DNA of 47,009 nt from Candidatus Obscuribacterales bacterium (GTDB taxonomy: Bacteria; Cyanobacteriota; Vampirovibrionia; Obscuribacterales; Obscuribacteraceae): contig CASBPX010000067.1 of NCBI GenBank assembly GCA_949127735.1, forward strand, positions 1 to 47,009. Direction: 5' to 3'. Below, in pieces: positions 32,922 to 42,348 of the stretch. A model generated the notes under the pieces. The model was given only the letters and a program-made list of their open reading frames with translations. It searched no databases and was not told where the DNA came from. Each line of letters opens with the position of its first letter. Within the stretch, counting starts at the first letter, position 1. The translations under genes were made by a program, and so were the position numbers.

Positions 32922-33329
32922 ATGAAAAAAAGAAATCAGAATGGCAGTAGCTTAGTCGAGACTACTGTGGGAAGCATTTTCATCATCATGATTGCCTTGT
33001 TTTTACTAGACGTAGCTTCCATCGTCATTTGTCAAACTCAAAATGATGCACTGGCAAAGCACTGTGCTCGAGCGGCCGCAGGCCAGGACTCCGCAGGCAA
33101 AGCTAGAACTGCGGTTGATGACGTAGTGTCAGAATTCCAAAAAAGTGGTGGCGGTTCGAAGATCTGTTTGTTCAATAAAGCAGATATGGACTATACTGCC
33201 GCGCAAGTTTTGGTTAAAACAGAAGTGACCTGCAACTTCCCCGTTCCCATCCCCTTTGGCCCTGGTTACATGAATTTCGCGTCAGAGGCGACCGAACCTG
33301 TGATTGCCGAGGTGCCTCCTGCTCCGTAA
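32922..33329 (+). CDS. TadE-like pseudopilin/assembly protein, second of pair
   Basis: This 135-residue protein has MKKRNQNGSSLVETTVG followed by a hydrophobic IFIIMIALFLLDVA helix, the same Glu-before-helix pattern as its neighbour. The exported part contains three Cys (residues near 50, 80 and 100). In-frame starts further upstream at 32880 (TTG) and 32901 (ATG) exist; the first has AGGG three bases upstream and would couple to the preceding stop, so the start is uncertain. It converges on the HMA gene with a 14-base gap. Confidence 0.62.
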   Translation: MKKRNQNGSSLVETTVGSIFIIMIALFLLDVASIVICQTQNDALAKHCARAAAGQDSAGKARTAVDDVVSEFQKSGGGSKICLFNKADMDYTAAQVLVKTEVTCNFPVPIPFGPGYMNFASEATEPVIAEVPPAP

Positions 33330-33343
33330 GCCAAATTTGGACT

Positions 33344-33790
33344 CTATGACTTTTGCAAAAGCGAATTGTGCTTCGGAATAAGCATTAACGGTTCTTTGGC
33401 AATAGGCTCATCGAGCACGTCTTTAACGCTTACACTTGAGCGCGGATCTGCTTTGGTCGCCAGCTCTGTAATTTTTTTGATGTCAATTTGAGCGGCATTA
33501 TAAATCACCACGCCGCCGTAAGGCTTGCGCAAAGCCAGTTCACAACGGCTCACACCTTTTGTGGCCCGCAGAACAGAGCGAATTTTGAGCAAACAGGTGG
33601 CGCAACTAGCCCCTTCCAGGCGGAAATCAAGTCGGCGCATTTTTTGCCCAACAGTCGTCGGTGCACTAACTGTTTTTGTAGTAGTCGAAACTGGCTTTGA
33701 CGCATCAGCAGGAGCTTGAGCTTGAATCAGCACAAATAGCGCACTCAACGTAGTAAAAGTCGTCAAAGCAAAATTTTGTCTGAGTGTCAT
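33344..33790 (-). CDS. Secreted heavy-metal-associated (HMA) domain protein
   Basis: This 148-residue protein has a signal peptide (about 1-30, ending QAQAPADA). An HMA-type ferredoxin-like domain covers 52-120: LEGASCATCLLKI holds the GxxCxxC metal-binding motif, then VSRCELALRKPYGGVVIYNA. Domains of this kind bind copper(I) or similar soft metals. As an exported single HMA domain without a P-type ATPase nearby, it is likely a periplasmic metal chaperone or a sensor-like subunit. A further Cys after the motif (SRCELAL) is unusual. Its own start has no clear ribosome-binding site. Confidence 0.8.
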   Translation of the reverse strand: MTLRQNFALTTFTTLSALFVLIQAQAPADASKPVSTTTKTVSAPTTVGQKMRRLDFRLEGASCATCLLKIRSVLRATKGVSRCELALRKPYGGVVIYNAAQIDIKKITELATKADPRSSVSVKDVLDEPIAKEPLMLIPKHNSLLQKS

Positions 33791-33831
33791 AAATAATCCT
33801 TTTTTAGAATTACCGATTTTTATACTTTAGC

Positions 33832-34917
33832 TCAATTTTCAATTTTGAGCGCCCTGGCGATGCTATTTTTGTAGTCAGGTCGCAATACACCAGCTTCAGT
33901 AATAATACCGGCGATCAGTTCTGCCGGGGTGACGTCAAATCCAGGATTATAAGCTCTGGCACCAGGCACTGTTGTAGCGACACCATCGATGGTGACAACC
34001 TCCAAGCTTGAGCGCTCTTCGATCGGTATGTTTTTTCCATCAATCAGTTCGCTGTCAAAAGTTGAAAGTGGTGCAGCAATATAGAACGGAATTTTATGGT
34101 GATGAGCCAGTACTGCCAGATTATAGGTGCCAATTTTATTTGCGCTGTCGCCATTTCTGGCAATTCGATCAGCGCCTGTAATAACCAGGTCAATTTTTCC
34201 TTGCATCATCAAATGTCCCGACATCGAATCGCAAATTAAAGTGGAAGGTATGCCGTCTTGATGCAATTCCCACATAGTCAATTTCGAACCTTGATTGCGT
34301 GGTCTGGTTTCATCTACATAAACAGAAATATTTTTGCCGGAAAAATGCGCCGCACGAATAACACCTAAAGCAGTACCATAGCCGCAGGCAGCCAGACCAC
34401 CAGCATTGCAATGAGTGCTGATTCTGGCACCTTCATTGACAAGCTGAGCACCAAATTCACTGATGGCAAGATTGGCATCAAGATGCTCTTGAAAAATCTT
34501 CTCTGCTTCTTTGTAGGCAAAATTAGCGATCTCGCCCGGATAATCATGGTCAGCCGCCTGTGCCACCACCACACTGATGCGCTGTAATGCCCAGCGCAAA
34601 TTAACCGCTGTCGGTCGAGTTTCATTCAATTCAGCGTTTGCTTGTGCAAAGGCCTTGAGAAAATCTAACTTATTCAAATTCAACGATGAGAGTCGACCAG
34701 CATCGAGAGCCAGACCAAAAGCGGCAGCTACTCCAATGGAAGGCGCGCCGCGCACCACCATATCGCGAATGGCAAAGACCATATCATCATGCTCTGTAGC
34801 GTCAAAATAGCAAAGCTCATGAGGCAATTTGCGCTGATCTACCAGCATGATACGGCCCGGCTCAAATTTGATCGGCAAGACACCCGGATGATAAGACTTA
34901 CTGGTAAGAGCAGACAT
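33832..34917 (-). CDS. mtnA: S-methyl-5-thioribose-1-phosphate isomerase
   Basis: This 361-residue enzyme of the methionine salvage pathway converts methylthioribose-1-phosphate to methylthioribulose-1-phosphate. Motifs are intact: RGAPSIGVAAAFG, STHCNAGGLA with the catalytic Cys, VDETRPRNQG and ITGADRIARNGDSANKIGT with the catalytic Asp. I prefer the ATG at 34917, with AGGA eight bases upstream; the ATG-like start at 34971 would overlap the divergent gene. No other mtn gene is seen, so the pathway's remaining steps lie elsewhere or are missing. Confidence 0.95.
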   Translation of the reverse strand: MSALTSKSYHPGVLPIKFEPGRIMLVDQRKLPHELCYFDATEHDDMVFAIRDMVVRGAPSIGVAAAFGLALDAGRLSSLNLNKLDFLKAFAQANAELNETRPTAVNLRWALQRISVVVAQAADHDYPGEIANFAYKEAEKIFQEHLDANLAISEFGAQLVNEGARISTHCNAGGLAACGYGTALGVIRAAHFSGKNISVYVDETRPRNQGSKLTMWELHQDGIPSTLICDSMSGHLMMQGKIDLVITGADRIARNGDSANKIGTYNLAVLAHHHKIPFYIAAPLSTFDSELIDGKNIPIEERSSLEVVTIDGVATTVPGARAYNPGFDVTPAELIAGIITEAGVLRPDYKNSIARALKIEN

Positions 34918-34969
34918 ATAATAATCCTGTATGAGTGCGTGTGTACGTGTAAGGTCAAATTTTAGAGAC

Positions 34970-35911
34970 ATGCGAGCCTTAAGTCAAAAAATGCCTGTTC
35001 TCCGCCTGCTATTAGTGGCAGCCTCGGCTTCTCTGGTCGCATTTTTGGGCGGCATAAATTACGGGCATTTAGGCGCACAGCAGAACAGCTCGAACCGCAT
35101 GTCGCTTGGTGCCCAGGCCAAAGCGCAGAACTCTGTCAATCTGGCAATTAATGGACCCAGCGAATACGATTTTCACACGCGCAGCGATATCGAAAATCTG
35201 CGCAAAACATTTGTGGCGCAACACAACGAGCTATTGCTCTATCAATATACGCCCATGCCGGCAATCTTTGGGCAGATTGAAGATGGAAAAGCCTGGTGGG
35301 GCCTGGAGGGCCAACTCTTTTATGACTCGGGTAACCGCAGCCCTGATGGATTGTCGGAAGAGTCGCGTTTCGTCAATAATCCATTTTTGCTGGTTTGCGC
35401 CAACATGGTAATCGACGGCTATCAGTACGACACGAGTAAATATCCCACAAAAGAAGAGCTCGCTTCTGCTGGTCTACCTCTTGAATGCGCACCCAGTCAG
35501 GCGGTGATTTATCCTCGTGAGCAAAAGGAAGAAATTACCTACAACGTCAGCAACTTTATGCGCGCCTCGGCCAAAATTGTGGACTTTCCTAAACAACTTG
35601 GCAATGCGCCATTTGATGTGGTGGCATACAATGCTCGCGATTTTGGTTTTAATTATCTGGCAGTGTCACCGCGCTTTTCTAGGAACATCAACAAAACCAG
35701 CGACCGGCCCATTGAAATCAGCCAGTTTATTCACACCGGTAATTCATGCGGCTATTCAGGGGGCTGCAATAATATGAGCCCATATATTGAGGGTTTGCAT
35801 GAACTCTCTTTAAAAGCGGTGCCGGCTCAAGCAGTTGTTTATTTGTGGCGGTCACGACCGAACTCGGTAGATCAAGTGCCTGACTTCATGGTCACCCTCA
35901 ATTTTATCTGA
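34970..35911 (+). CDS. Secreted protein of unknown function
   Basis: This 313-residue protein has a signal peptide or membrane anchor (MPVLRLLLVAASASLVAFLGG near 8-28). The mature part is soluble, beta-rich by appearance, with a SCGYSGGCNNMSP motif near residue 265-275 holding two Cys that could form a disulphide. No family is recognised. The ATG at 34970 is chosen because GAGA lies upstream; ATGs at 34931 and 34991 are possible. It is divergent from mtnA with about 50 bases between. Confidence 0.65.
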   Translation: MRALSQKMPVLRLLLVAASASLVAFLGGINYGHLGAQQNSSNRMSLGAQAKAQNSVNLAINGPSEYDFHTRSDIENLRKTFVAQHNELLLYQYTPMPAIFGQIEDGKAWWGLEGQLFYDSGNRSPDGLSEESRFVNNPFLLVCANMVIDGYQYDTSKYPTKEELASAGLPLECAPSQAVIYPREQKEEITYNVSNFMRASAKIVDFPKQLGNAPFDVVAYNARDFGFNYLAVSPRFSRNINKTSDRPIEISQFIHTGNSCGYSGGCNNMSPYIEGLHELSLKAVPAQAVVYLWRSRPNSVDQVPDFMVTLNFI

Positions 35912-35925
35912 GGCATGAGAATAGA

Positions 35926-35951
35926 AAGCCCTGTTATTGCTAACAGGGCTT
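35926..35951. terminator. Bidirectional intrinsic terminator between convergent genes
   Basis: AAGCCCTGTTA and TAACAGGGCTT form an 11-bp perfect stem with a TTGC loop. It is followed by T-rich sequence on the plus strand and TTTCT on the minus strand, so it can stop transcription from both the unknown gene and ftsZ. Confidence 0.88.
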
Positions 35952-35974
35952 CTTAATCTGTTTTTGACGCTTTC

Positions 35975-37141
35975 TTATTTACTAGGATTGCGTTGTTTCA
36001 AGAATTCAGGAATATCGAGAATATCGCTGGCAATCTTTTTCATATCATTCTGATTTTGTTGAGGTTGCTGTTGCGCTGGCGGAGCTTGACGCTGTTGTGG
36101 CTCAGGGCGCTGCTGCTGAGCAGTAGTGCTGGCTTGAGTTGGTCTTGCTTTAGGTTGCGATTGCACGAGCATATCGAAACCGGTGGCAATAACAGTGATC
36201 AACACTTCACCATGGAGACGGTCATCAAGAACGGCACCAAAGATGATATTAGCTTCGTCAGAAACAGCCGAGTAAATTACGTTGGCTGCTTCTTGCACTT
36301 CGTGCAATGTCAGGTCAGGGCCGCCGGTGACGTTGAAGATAACGCCTGAGGCACCGTCGATGGTGGTTTCGAGCAATGGGCTGTTGATGGCATTGCGAGC
36401 TGCTTCTACAGCTCTGCCTTCGCCGGTTGCACGACCCACACCCATTAAGGCAGAACCAGCAGTTTGCATTACAGCTTTGACGTCGGCAAAGTCTACGTTA
36501 ATGAGACCAGGCACGGTAATGATGTCCGAAATACCCTGAACACCTTGCATCAATACTTTGTCTGCTTCTACAAATGCTTCTTGCATTGATGCTCTGTGAT
36601 CTACTACTTCCAACAAGCGTTGGTTAGGTATTACGATCAAAGTGTCAACACGTGAACGAATTTCGTTGATGCCTGTTTCAGCTTGATTGCTGCGGCGCTT
36701 GCCTTCGAAAAGGAAAGGTCTAGAAACAACACCAACAGTTAGAGCGCCCATTTCTTTGGCTACTTCGGCCACGATTGGAGCGGCACCAGTACCGGTACCA
36801 CCACCCATGCCGGCAGCGATGAAGACCATGTCGGCGCCTTGCAAAGCTTGTGCGATCTCTTCGCGGCTTTCTTCAGCAGCCTTTTGACCGATGGCAGGGT
36901 TGCCACCAGCTCCTAGCCCACGAGTGAGCTTCGAGCCAATCTGCAAACGATTTTTGGCAGCGGCCAAATCGAGCGCTTGAGCATCGGTGTTACAAGACCA
37001 GAATTCCACTCCATTCAGGCCTGCTGCAATCATCCGATTAACAGCGTTGGAGCCGGCACCACCAACACCAACAACTTTTATGCTGGCCTTCATTTCGAAG
37101 CTTTTGGCAGCTTTCTCATCAATATTTGCTCGCTCAAGCAC
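35975..37141 (-). CDS. ftsZ: Cell division protein FtsZ
   Basis: This 388-residue tubulin homologue polymerises with GTP to form the division ring. [16 protein letters not shown] lies at 22-37, the tubulin signature [10 protein letters not shown] near 112-121 and the T7 region near 215. A Gln/Pro-rich linker ([15 protein letters not shown]) leads to the conserved C-terminal DIPEFLKQR peptide that binds ZipA, FtsA or SepF. The GTG start at 37141 is favoured; the ATG at 37093 is the alternative. It stands alone, without ftsA or ftsQ next to it, as in cyanobacteria and relatives. The preceding 380-base gap holds its promoter. Confidence 0.97.
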   Translation of the reverse strand: MLERANIDEKAAKSFEMKASIKVVGVGGAGSNAVNRMIAAGLNGVEFWSCNTDAQALDLAAAKNRLQIGSKLTRGLGAGGNPAIGQKAAEESREEIAQALQGADMVFIAAGMGGGTGTGAAPIVAEVAKEMGALTVGVVSRPFLFEGKRRSNQAETGINEIRSRVDTLIVIPNQRLLEVVDHRASMQEAFVEADKVLMQGVQGISDIITVPGLINVDFADVKAVMQTAGSALMGVGRATGEGRAVEAARNAINSPLLETTIDGASGVIFNVTGGPDLTLHEVQEAANVIYSAVSDEANIIFGAVLDDRLHGEVLITVIATGFDMLVQSQPKARPTQASTTAQQQRPEPQQRQAPPAQQQPQQNQNDMKKIASDILDIPEFLKQRNPSK

Positions 37142-37523
37142 AGCCTTTAGACCTCTTCAAACTACTACGACAATTTGACTCAATTAAAGTCACAAAATCA
37201 GTGAGCAAGCCTTCTCTTGAAGACTTCCACTTTCGGGCATTCGCCATTTGCGACAGATAGCCTACGAAATCACGATCAAAGACCTGTCGGTCACTGAGAA
37301 CGTGCACGTTACTGCTGTCTTAGCTTGACTTATGTTAGAGCCTATCTAGTCTATTTGCAAGTTGCTGCCGCGGGTATGTAGTTAACCTTTTCACATACCT
37401 AAACGGCATGCTTTCGAGCTTCAATAAGTTGGCAAGAGCACCTCTGCCAAGCTTTACATCTACCCCAATAATGCACAGCAGGCATAAATAAATTTTTTGC
37501 CCAAAGCAAAGATCGCGGCAACA
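37142..37523. promoter_or_regulatory. Intergenic region upstream of ftsZ
   Basis: This 382-base gap carries the ftsZ promoter region on the minus strand. Apart from the inverted repeat at 37373-37399 I see no clear -10/-35 pair and no gene. Confidence 0.4.
37373..37399. repeat. 7-bp inverted repeat upstream of ftsZ
   Basis: GGTATGT at 37373-37379 and ACATACC at 37393-37399 are separated by 13 bases. There is no T tract, so an operator or mRNA hairpin is as likely as a terminator. Confidence 0.35.
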
Positions 37524-38348
37524 TTACTTAGTTTTAGAAGCGACTTTTATTTTCTCGAGAGTCTGAGCATATGCTTTGTTGTCTGGATCGATATTGACAG
37601 CAGACTGGGCAGCGCTCACCGCTTCTTTATACTGACCGTTGGAAGCCATAATTGCCGCTAACAGGCGGAAAGCATCGGCGTTCTTTTTATCTAATTCAAC
37701 ACAGCGCTGCAAGTAGGTTTGGGCTTCTTTTTTCTTGCCCTGCCCAGCATAAGCAGAGCCCATGTAGTAGTTGGCATCGGCGCTGTCAGGTGACAGTGTG
37801 AGCGCCGTTTTTTCTTCAGCAATTTGGCCAGCGAGATCGCCTTTTAATCCTAGTGCAGCGCCATAATCACGGTGGGCAGTGAAATCTTTGGGATCAAGCT
37901 TAATGGCCAACCTGAATTCATTTAGAGACTGATCAATTTTCTTTTCGTCTCTAGATAGCAACTGAGCATATTTCAGATGATAAGAAGCCTTATTAGGAGC
38001 CAGTCTCACTGCTTCTTTGATATTAGTAGTAGCGAGCGGAATATCGCGTTTTCGGCCGTAACACCTCGCCAAGCCCATGTAAACTTCAGGGTCTTCACTA
38101 TTTAGCTTGACTGCGGTTTTAAATGATTCTATTGCTTTATCAATGTCATTGCCCATCAAGTAGGCTTTTCCGAGTTTGACATGATTGATTGGATTGCTCG
38201 GATTTTGCTCTGAAGCGGCCTGATATCTAAAGATAGCGCTTTTGATGTCTTCTGCATCTTTGTCTTCGCAGAAGCCAGGCACGGTCGATGACAGACTAAA
38301 ACAAGCTAGTCCGGCCACAGCTGCCTTCAGAGAAAGATCAAATCGCAT
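37524..38348 (-). CDS. Secreted TPR protein
   Basis: This 274-residue protein has a signal peptide (about 1-27, ending VPGFCEDK). It contains about six TPR units from residue 40, for example PINHVKLGKAYLMGNDIDKAIESFKTA, with regular 34-residue spacing and typical Gly8, Ala20 and Pro32 positions. It probably serves as a protein-binding scaffold in the periplasm. GAGG lies seven bases before the ATG. It and the next gene are on the same strand 50 bases apart. Confidence 0.8.
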   Translation of the reverse strand: MRFDLSLKAAVAGLACFSLSSTVPGFCEDKDAEDIKSAIFRYQAASEQNPSNPINHVKLGKAYLMGNDIDKAIESFKTAVKLNSEDPEVYMGLARCYGRKRDIPLATTNIKEAVRLAPNKASYHLKYAQLLSRDEKKIDQSLNEFRLAIKLDPKDFTAHRDYGAALGLKGDLAGQIAEEKTALTLSPDSADANYYMGSAYAGQGKKKEAQTYLQRCVELDKKNADAFRLLAAIMASNGQYKEAVSAAQSAVNIDPDNKAYAQTLEKIKVASKTK

Positions 38349-38398
38349 TTCAGTACCTCACTTTGCATATCAAATTTTAGAACACAGACTTAAGCAGA

Positions 38399-39388
38399 TC
38401 AACGAGTGGGACGGTCTAAACTGGCGGTACGTGGCATACTCTTAACCAAAAGCTCACTCATGGCAGCCTTGCAACCAGGGTCTTGAGGAGCCAACTGCAT
38501 GGCTTTACGCAAACTTTCGATTGCTTTGCCAGGCTCTTTCAGCGCTTCATATATGCGAGCTTTAGCCAGGTAGGCGTAGTGATTGTTCGGGTCAAGAGAA
38601 ATGACTTTATCTATCATCAGCTTGGCTTCAGGATATTTTTCTCTCGCTTCATAGCAAGATGCCAGGCCCAGCACAGCCATCGCCACTTGCGGCTGCCGTG
38701 GGTTTTTAGTCATGGCTCTTTCAAAGTAGGCCGCTGACTGCGAATATTCGCCTTTTAAAGAGTAGGCCAGGCCAAGGTTGTAGAGGGAAACAAAATTGGC
38801 GGGATCATCGGTCAGCACTTTTTTAAATTCGACGATGGCCAGATCGATGAATCCAAGCTGCTCAAGACAGATGGCAAGATTGCCACGGGCTGTGGTGTTG
38901 GTGGGCGTCATATCAACAATTTTTTTAAACTGGCCGCCGGCCTCGTCAAAATTGCCCCGCTTCATGTAAATAGCCGCCAGGCTTTCGCGCGCTTGCAGAC
39001 CTTGCAGCGGATTGTCAGCAGATAAGCTGAGGGCCTCCAACAACGACATGATCGCTTGATCCTGGTTGCCCAACTGATTTTGAATGCGACCCAATGCAAG
39101 ATGTGCGGCAAAAATATCACGCCTTTTGGCAATCAGATCTTCCAATAGCCGGGCTGCTTGGGTGAGGCCGGTGAGCGATTTGGTTTTCTCGAGTATGTAG
39201 ACCGATTGCATTACCTGGTCACTGTCCACTTTCGGGGTCTTGTGAGTAAGACTGTTGAGGCTCGAAAGAGGAGAAGCGAAGGCACCAGGCGCTGAGAGAA
39301 GCAAGACCGCAGCGGCAGTGGCAATGCCGAAGTTCGAGCCTTTAGCCCAGAGTCTGATAGTTCTGCAGATTTGAGTGTGGTGAGACAA
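38399..39388 (-). CDS. Secreted TPR protein
   Basis: This 329-residue protein has a hydrophobic signal-like segment at about 17-37 ending SAPGAFASP. Seven or eight TPR units follow from residue 75, for example FAAHLALGRIQNQLGNQDQAIMSL. It starts with TTG, with AGG seven bases upstream. It is probably cotranscribed with the TPR gene at 37524. The unit count and lack of catalytic motifs point to a scaffold; the partners cannot be named. Confidence 0.8.
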   Translation of the reverse strand: MSHHTQICRTIRLWAKGSNFGIATAAAVLLLSAPGAFASPLSSLNSLTHKTPKVDSDQVMQSVYILEKTKSLTGLTQAARLLEDLIAKRRDIFAAHLALGRIQNQLGNQDQAIMSLLEALSLSADNPLQGLQARESLAAIYMKRGNFDEAGGQFKKIVDMTPTNTTARGNLAICLEQLGFIDLAIVEFKKVLTDDPANFVSLYNLGLAYSLKGEYSQSAAYFERAMTKNPRQPQVAMAVLGLASCYEAREKYPEAKLMIDKVISLDPNNHYAYLAKARIYEALKEPGKAIESLRKAMQLAPQDPGCKAAMSELLVKSMPRTASLDRPTR

Positions 39389-39500
39389 AATGAACCTGGT
39401 GTTGGTAAGTTTGAAAACAACAAGTCATTATATGAGAGGTCAAGGAGTAATCAGAGCGCTTAAAATAACTCCTATCTAACTAAGGCGACATTCGAGCAGC

Positions 39501-40778
39501 ATGGAATTTCATTGGGCAACATTATTTGCGTCGCAGCATGCCATATTTTGGAAAGTGATCATGCCGCCTTTTCTCTACTTCGCCCACGGCTATCTAGCTA
39601 CATGGATGGCGGTGGCGGCCCTTTTCAGGCCATACGAAGCGTGGTATATCCCCTTTACTAAAATTCAGTTGCCGCTCACACCGGGCATTTTCCCTAAGCG
39701 TCGGGCGAAATTGGCCCAAGCCGTTGCCGGAACGATTACCGAAACTTTACTTACGCCCAAAGACATTAAGGTGCAGGTCGAGACACTTTTGACCGAGGCC
39801 AATATTCACCTGGCTGTGGGCATGTTCGTCGACTCGGTTCTAAAAGAGTTTCGCGACATAACCAAATTGCATCGCCTGGCGTCAGACATTGCTGAACTGA
39901 GCCCAACTTTAATGGAGCATTTTGTGCGCTCCACCATCGAATCGCTCGAGTCAGGCAAAGACAGCAAAATCGCAGCTATTACTGAAAAAGTCTTCGACCA
40001 GGTTGTGCTCACAGCGCGTATCTCACTTGACCAGGCCAATGAATTTGCCGCGCGCATCATTGAATCCTTCCTGACACCACCGAAGGTGCGTAGTTCGCTA
40101 ATAATTCTATTGAGCCCACAAAATATCAACTCCCTGGACGAATCGATCAACGCCCACGCCAGCACGCCCTACAAGATTCTGGCAAGAATTATCGGCATCA
40201 AAAGAGTTTGCTATGAATGTCGCAATTATCTGGAGAAAGAGCCGGATCAGGCCGAGAAACTGATTGCAGACCTGACTAAACGGTTTGGTATTCGCGACCA
40301 GCTGGCCATACAAATTGCCAACTTTGACCTCAGTTCAATGCCATTGCAAAGCATCGCCAAATTTAAAGCCAATCTGGTTACGTTTGTTGAGACCTTCCTG
40401 GTTGAACACAAGAGCGACATTTTGCTTTCGGTGCGCAAAGTAGAAGGCGAAGCAATGAGCGCGGTGCGCACGTCGATTGTAAGGTTCAATCCTGAATCAA
40501 TACCGGCTGTCTGGCTCGAGCGAGCTAAAAATGACCTCTCCCAATTTGCTTACTCCTACCTTAAAAGAGAAATGGGCGAACTTCTTGAGCAAGCCATTCC
40601 GGCTCTTGGTATGTACAACTTAATTGCAACCAAAATCGATTTATTCACAGCACAGCAATTAGAGGCTCTGGTAAAGAGGATTTGCAAGCAAGAGTTGAAG
40701 GTCTTAGAATTGTTTGGCGGCCTGATCGGTTTGATGTTGGGATTTGTTCAGATCGTGGTTAACGCCATAGCTCCTTAA
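39501..40778 (+). CDS. DUF445-family membrane-associated protein
   Basis: This 425-residue protein has an N-terminal membrane helix at about 20-42, then ALFRPYEAWYI and LPLTPGIFPKRRAKLAQAVAG, which are the DUF445 (YheB/YtlC-like) hallmark of an FRPY segment followed by PG-x-x-P-K-R. A long helical coiled region fills 80-390, and a second hydrophobic segment (FGGLIGLMLGFVQIVVNAI) closes the protein. The function of the family is unknown; members lie at the membrane. It sits 25 bases upstream of the second kinase, same strand. Confidence 0.85.
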   Translation: MEFHWATLFASQHAIFWKVIMPPFLYFAHGYLATWMAVAALFRPYEAWYIPFTKIQLPLTPGIFPKRRAKLAQAVAGTITETLLTPKDIKVQVETLLTEANIHLAVGMFVDSVLKEFRDITKLHRLASDIAELSPTLMEHFVRSTIESLESGKDSKIAAITEKVFDQVVLTARISLDQANEFAARIIESFLTPPKVRSSLIILLSPQNINSLDESINAHASTPYKILARIIGIKRVCYECRNYLEKEPDQAEKLIADLTKRFGIRDQLAIQIANFDLSSMPLQSIAKFKANLVTFVETFLVEHKSDILLSVRKVEGEAMSAVRTSIVRFNPESIPAVWLERAKNDLSQFAYSYLKREMGELLEQAIPALGMYNLIATKIDLFTAQQLEALVKRICKQELKVLELFGGLIGLMLGFVQIVVNAIAP

Positions 40779-40803
40779 TTAAGTCGGAAAGCTTAAAGCA
40801 AGC

Positions 40804-42333
40804 ATGCCTCACTACGCCAGAACGCCAGCACCACAGTTGATACCGCTGCAACACACCGGCAAGCCACCGCTTTTTCGCATTTCAATTCCATCTGATTTCA
40901 AAGACCTTCTCGTTGGTGCCACCCTGGGCGGTCGCTACTGGGTGCTCAGTGTTATCGGCCGTGGTGGCATGAGTGTAGTTTACAAAGCCAAAGTTAAAGA
41001 CACAGGCAAAATTGTAGCGGTGAAAACTCTGCGCACACAGAGCATGACCGACGACATGGTGGTAAAAAGATTTCAGCGCGAAGCCGAACTGCTAAGCCGC
41101 CTCAACCACCCACGCATTGTCAATCTTCACGCCTATGGTTCAAGTGCTCGCGGTCAGCCTTATTTTGTCATGGATTATTTGATGGGTGAAAACCTCACCA
41201 CTGTATTAAAGCGTGAAGACCACCTTGACCCCGAACGGTTTCAAGATATTTTTGTGCAAGTATGTGCCGCCATCGAACATGCTCATCGTCACGGTGCCAT
41301 TCACCGCGATATTAAACCGGGCAACATCATGCTCACCAGGCAGGGTCGCACCAACGATTATGTGAAGGTGGTCGATTTTGGTATTGCAAAAATGGCGGAA
41401 GAGGCACAGCGTCTCACCCGCATGGGTGAAGTATGGGGCTCGCCCATTTACATGAGCCCTGAGCAGTGTATGGGTGCCACCGTAGACGAACGCTCAGATA
41501 TTTATTCACTCGGTATCGTCATGTACGAAAGCCTGACGGGTAAAGTGCCATTTCTCGGTAGAAATTATGCCGACACTATGACCAAACAAATTTCTGACAA
41601 CCCAGCACCATTCAGTCAAATCAGACCAGATTTGAAGATACCTTATTCGCTGGAAAAAGTGGTAATGTCGGCCCTCGAAAAACAGCCTGAAAGCCGCTAC
41701 CAGTCGCTTGGTTTAATGAGAAAGGATATTGAATCTGCTCTGAGCCAGAAAGTCACCAGCGATATGCCAATTCCCATTTCTAATGCAGCGGCAAAAATCA
41801 ATAAACCGAAAGCGTCTCTTACCAATTTGCGTAAACCGGAAGAAACGAAAAAACCAGTCGAAAAAAAACCGGAAGTAAAAAAGGTCGAAGCAAAAAAGAA
41901 GCCAGACGCCAAAGCCGACGGCAAAATCAATAAGCGGATTAGCTCATCGAAAAAAGAATTCGAACAAGCGGCTAAGAAAAAGCGCCGTACGACCCAGTCT
42001 ATGAGGCAACTTGACGAATTTGAAGTGCCACCGGTCAGTCGTGGCCGGCAACTACTGATAGTGGCAAGCTCATCACTGCTCTTTTCGATTGTAGTGATAA
42101 CAATAATGACCCACGGCGATACAATAAGCCATGTTCTCGCCAACATGGTCAAGATGCTGGTGAGCGGATTAGACGAAGAATCGAGCCCTTATTCAGAGTT
42201 GAGAAATGGCTTGAACACTAACGATTCGGCGCCAAACCAGCCGCAAACTACAACATCGACAACAACAGGCGGCGAACCGCTTCAGACAGAAACCAATACC
42301 ACGGAATCTCAAAATACTCAGGAAAAGCAATAG
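40804..42333 (+). CDS. Hanks-type serine/threonine protein kinase, membrane anchored
   Basis: This 509-residue protein has a kinase domain at about 38-310: GRGGMSVVYKA, catalytic Lys74, HRDIKPGN with Asp169, DFGIAK, and the SPIYMSPEQ segment. A highly basic Lys/Pro-rich linker (KKPVEKKPEVKK) spans about 340-395, then a single membrane helix (LLIVASSSLLFSIVVITIM) at about 417-436 and a Thr/Asn/Gln-rich tail outside. No PASTA repeat and no zinc ribbon are seen, unlike the first kinase, though their activation loops are alike. The start has no strong ribosome-binding site. It is followed 15 bases later by the TPR-like gene. Confidence 0.92.
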   Translation: MPHYARTPAPQLIPLQHTGKPPLFRISIPSDFKDLLVGATLGGRYWVLSVIGRGGMSVVYKAKVKDTGKIVAVKTLRTQSMTDDMVVKRFQREAELLSRLNHPRIVNLHAYGSSARGQPYFVMDYLMGENLTTVLKREDHLDPERFQDIFVQVCAAIEHAHRHGAIHRDIKPGNIMLTRQGRTNDYVKVVDFGIAKMAEEAQRLTRMGEVWGSPIYMSPEQCMGATVDERSDIYSLGIVMYESLTGKVPFLGRNYADTMTKQISDNPAPFSQIRPDLKIPYSLEKVVMSALEKQPESRYQSLGLMRKDIESALSQKVTSDMPIPISNAAAKINKPKASLTNLRKPEETKKPVEKKPEVKKVEAKKKPDAKADGKINKRISSSKKEFEQAAKKKRRTTQSMRQLDEFEVPPVSRGRQLLIVASSSLLFSIVVITIMTHGDTISHVLANMVKMLVSGLDEESSPYSELRNGLNTNDSAPNQPQTTTSTTTGGEPLQTETNTTESQNTQEKQ

Positions 42334-42348
42334 TCTGAGGGAGTGCGC

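Noticed and set aside
34917..34971. Upstream start at 34971 for mtnA
   Set aside because: It would overlap the divergent secreted-protein gene and lacks a ribosome-binding site, whereas 34917 has AGGA at eight bases and gives the usual MtnA length.
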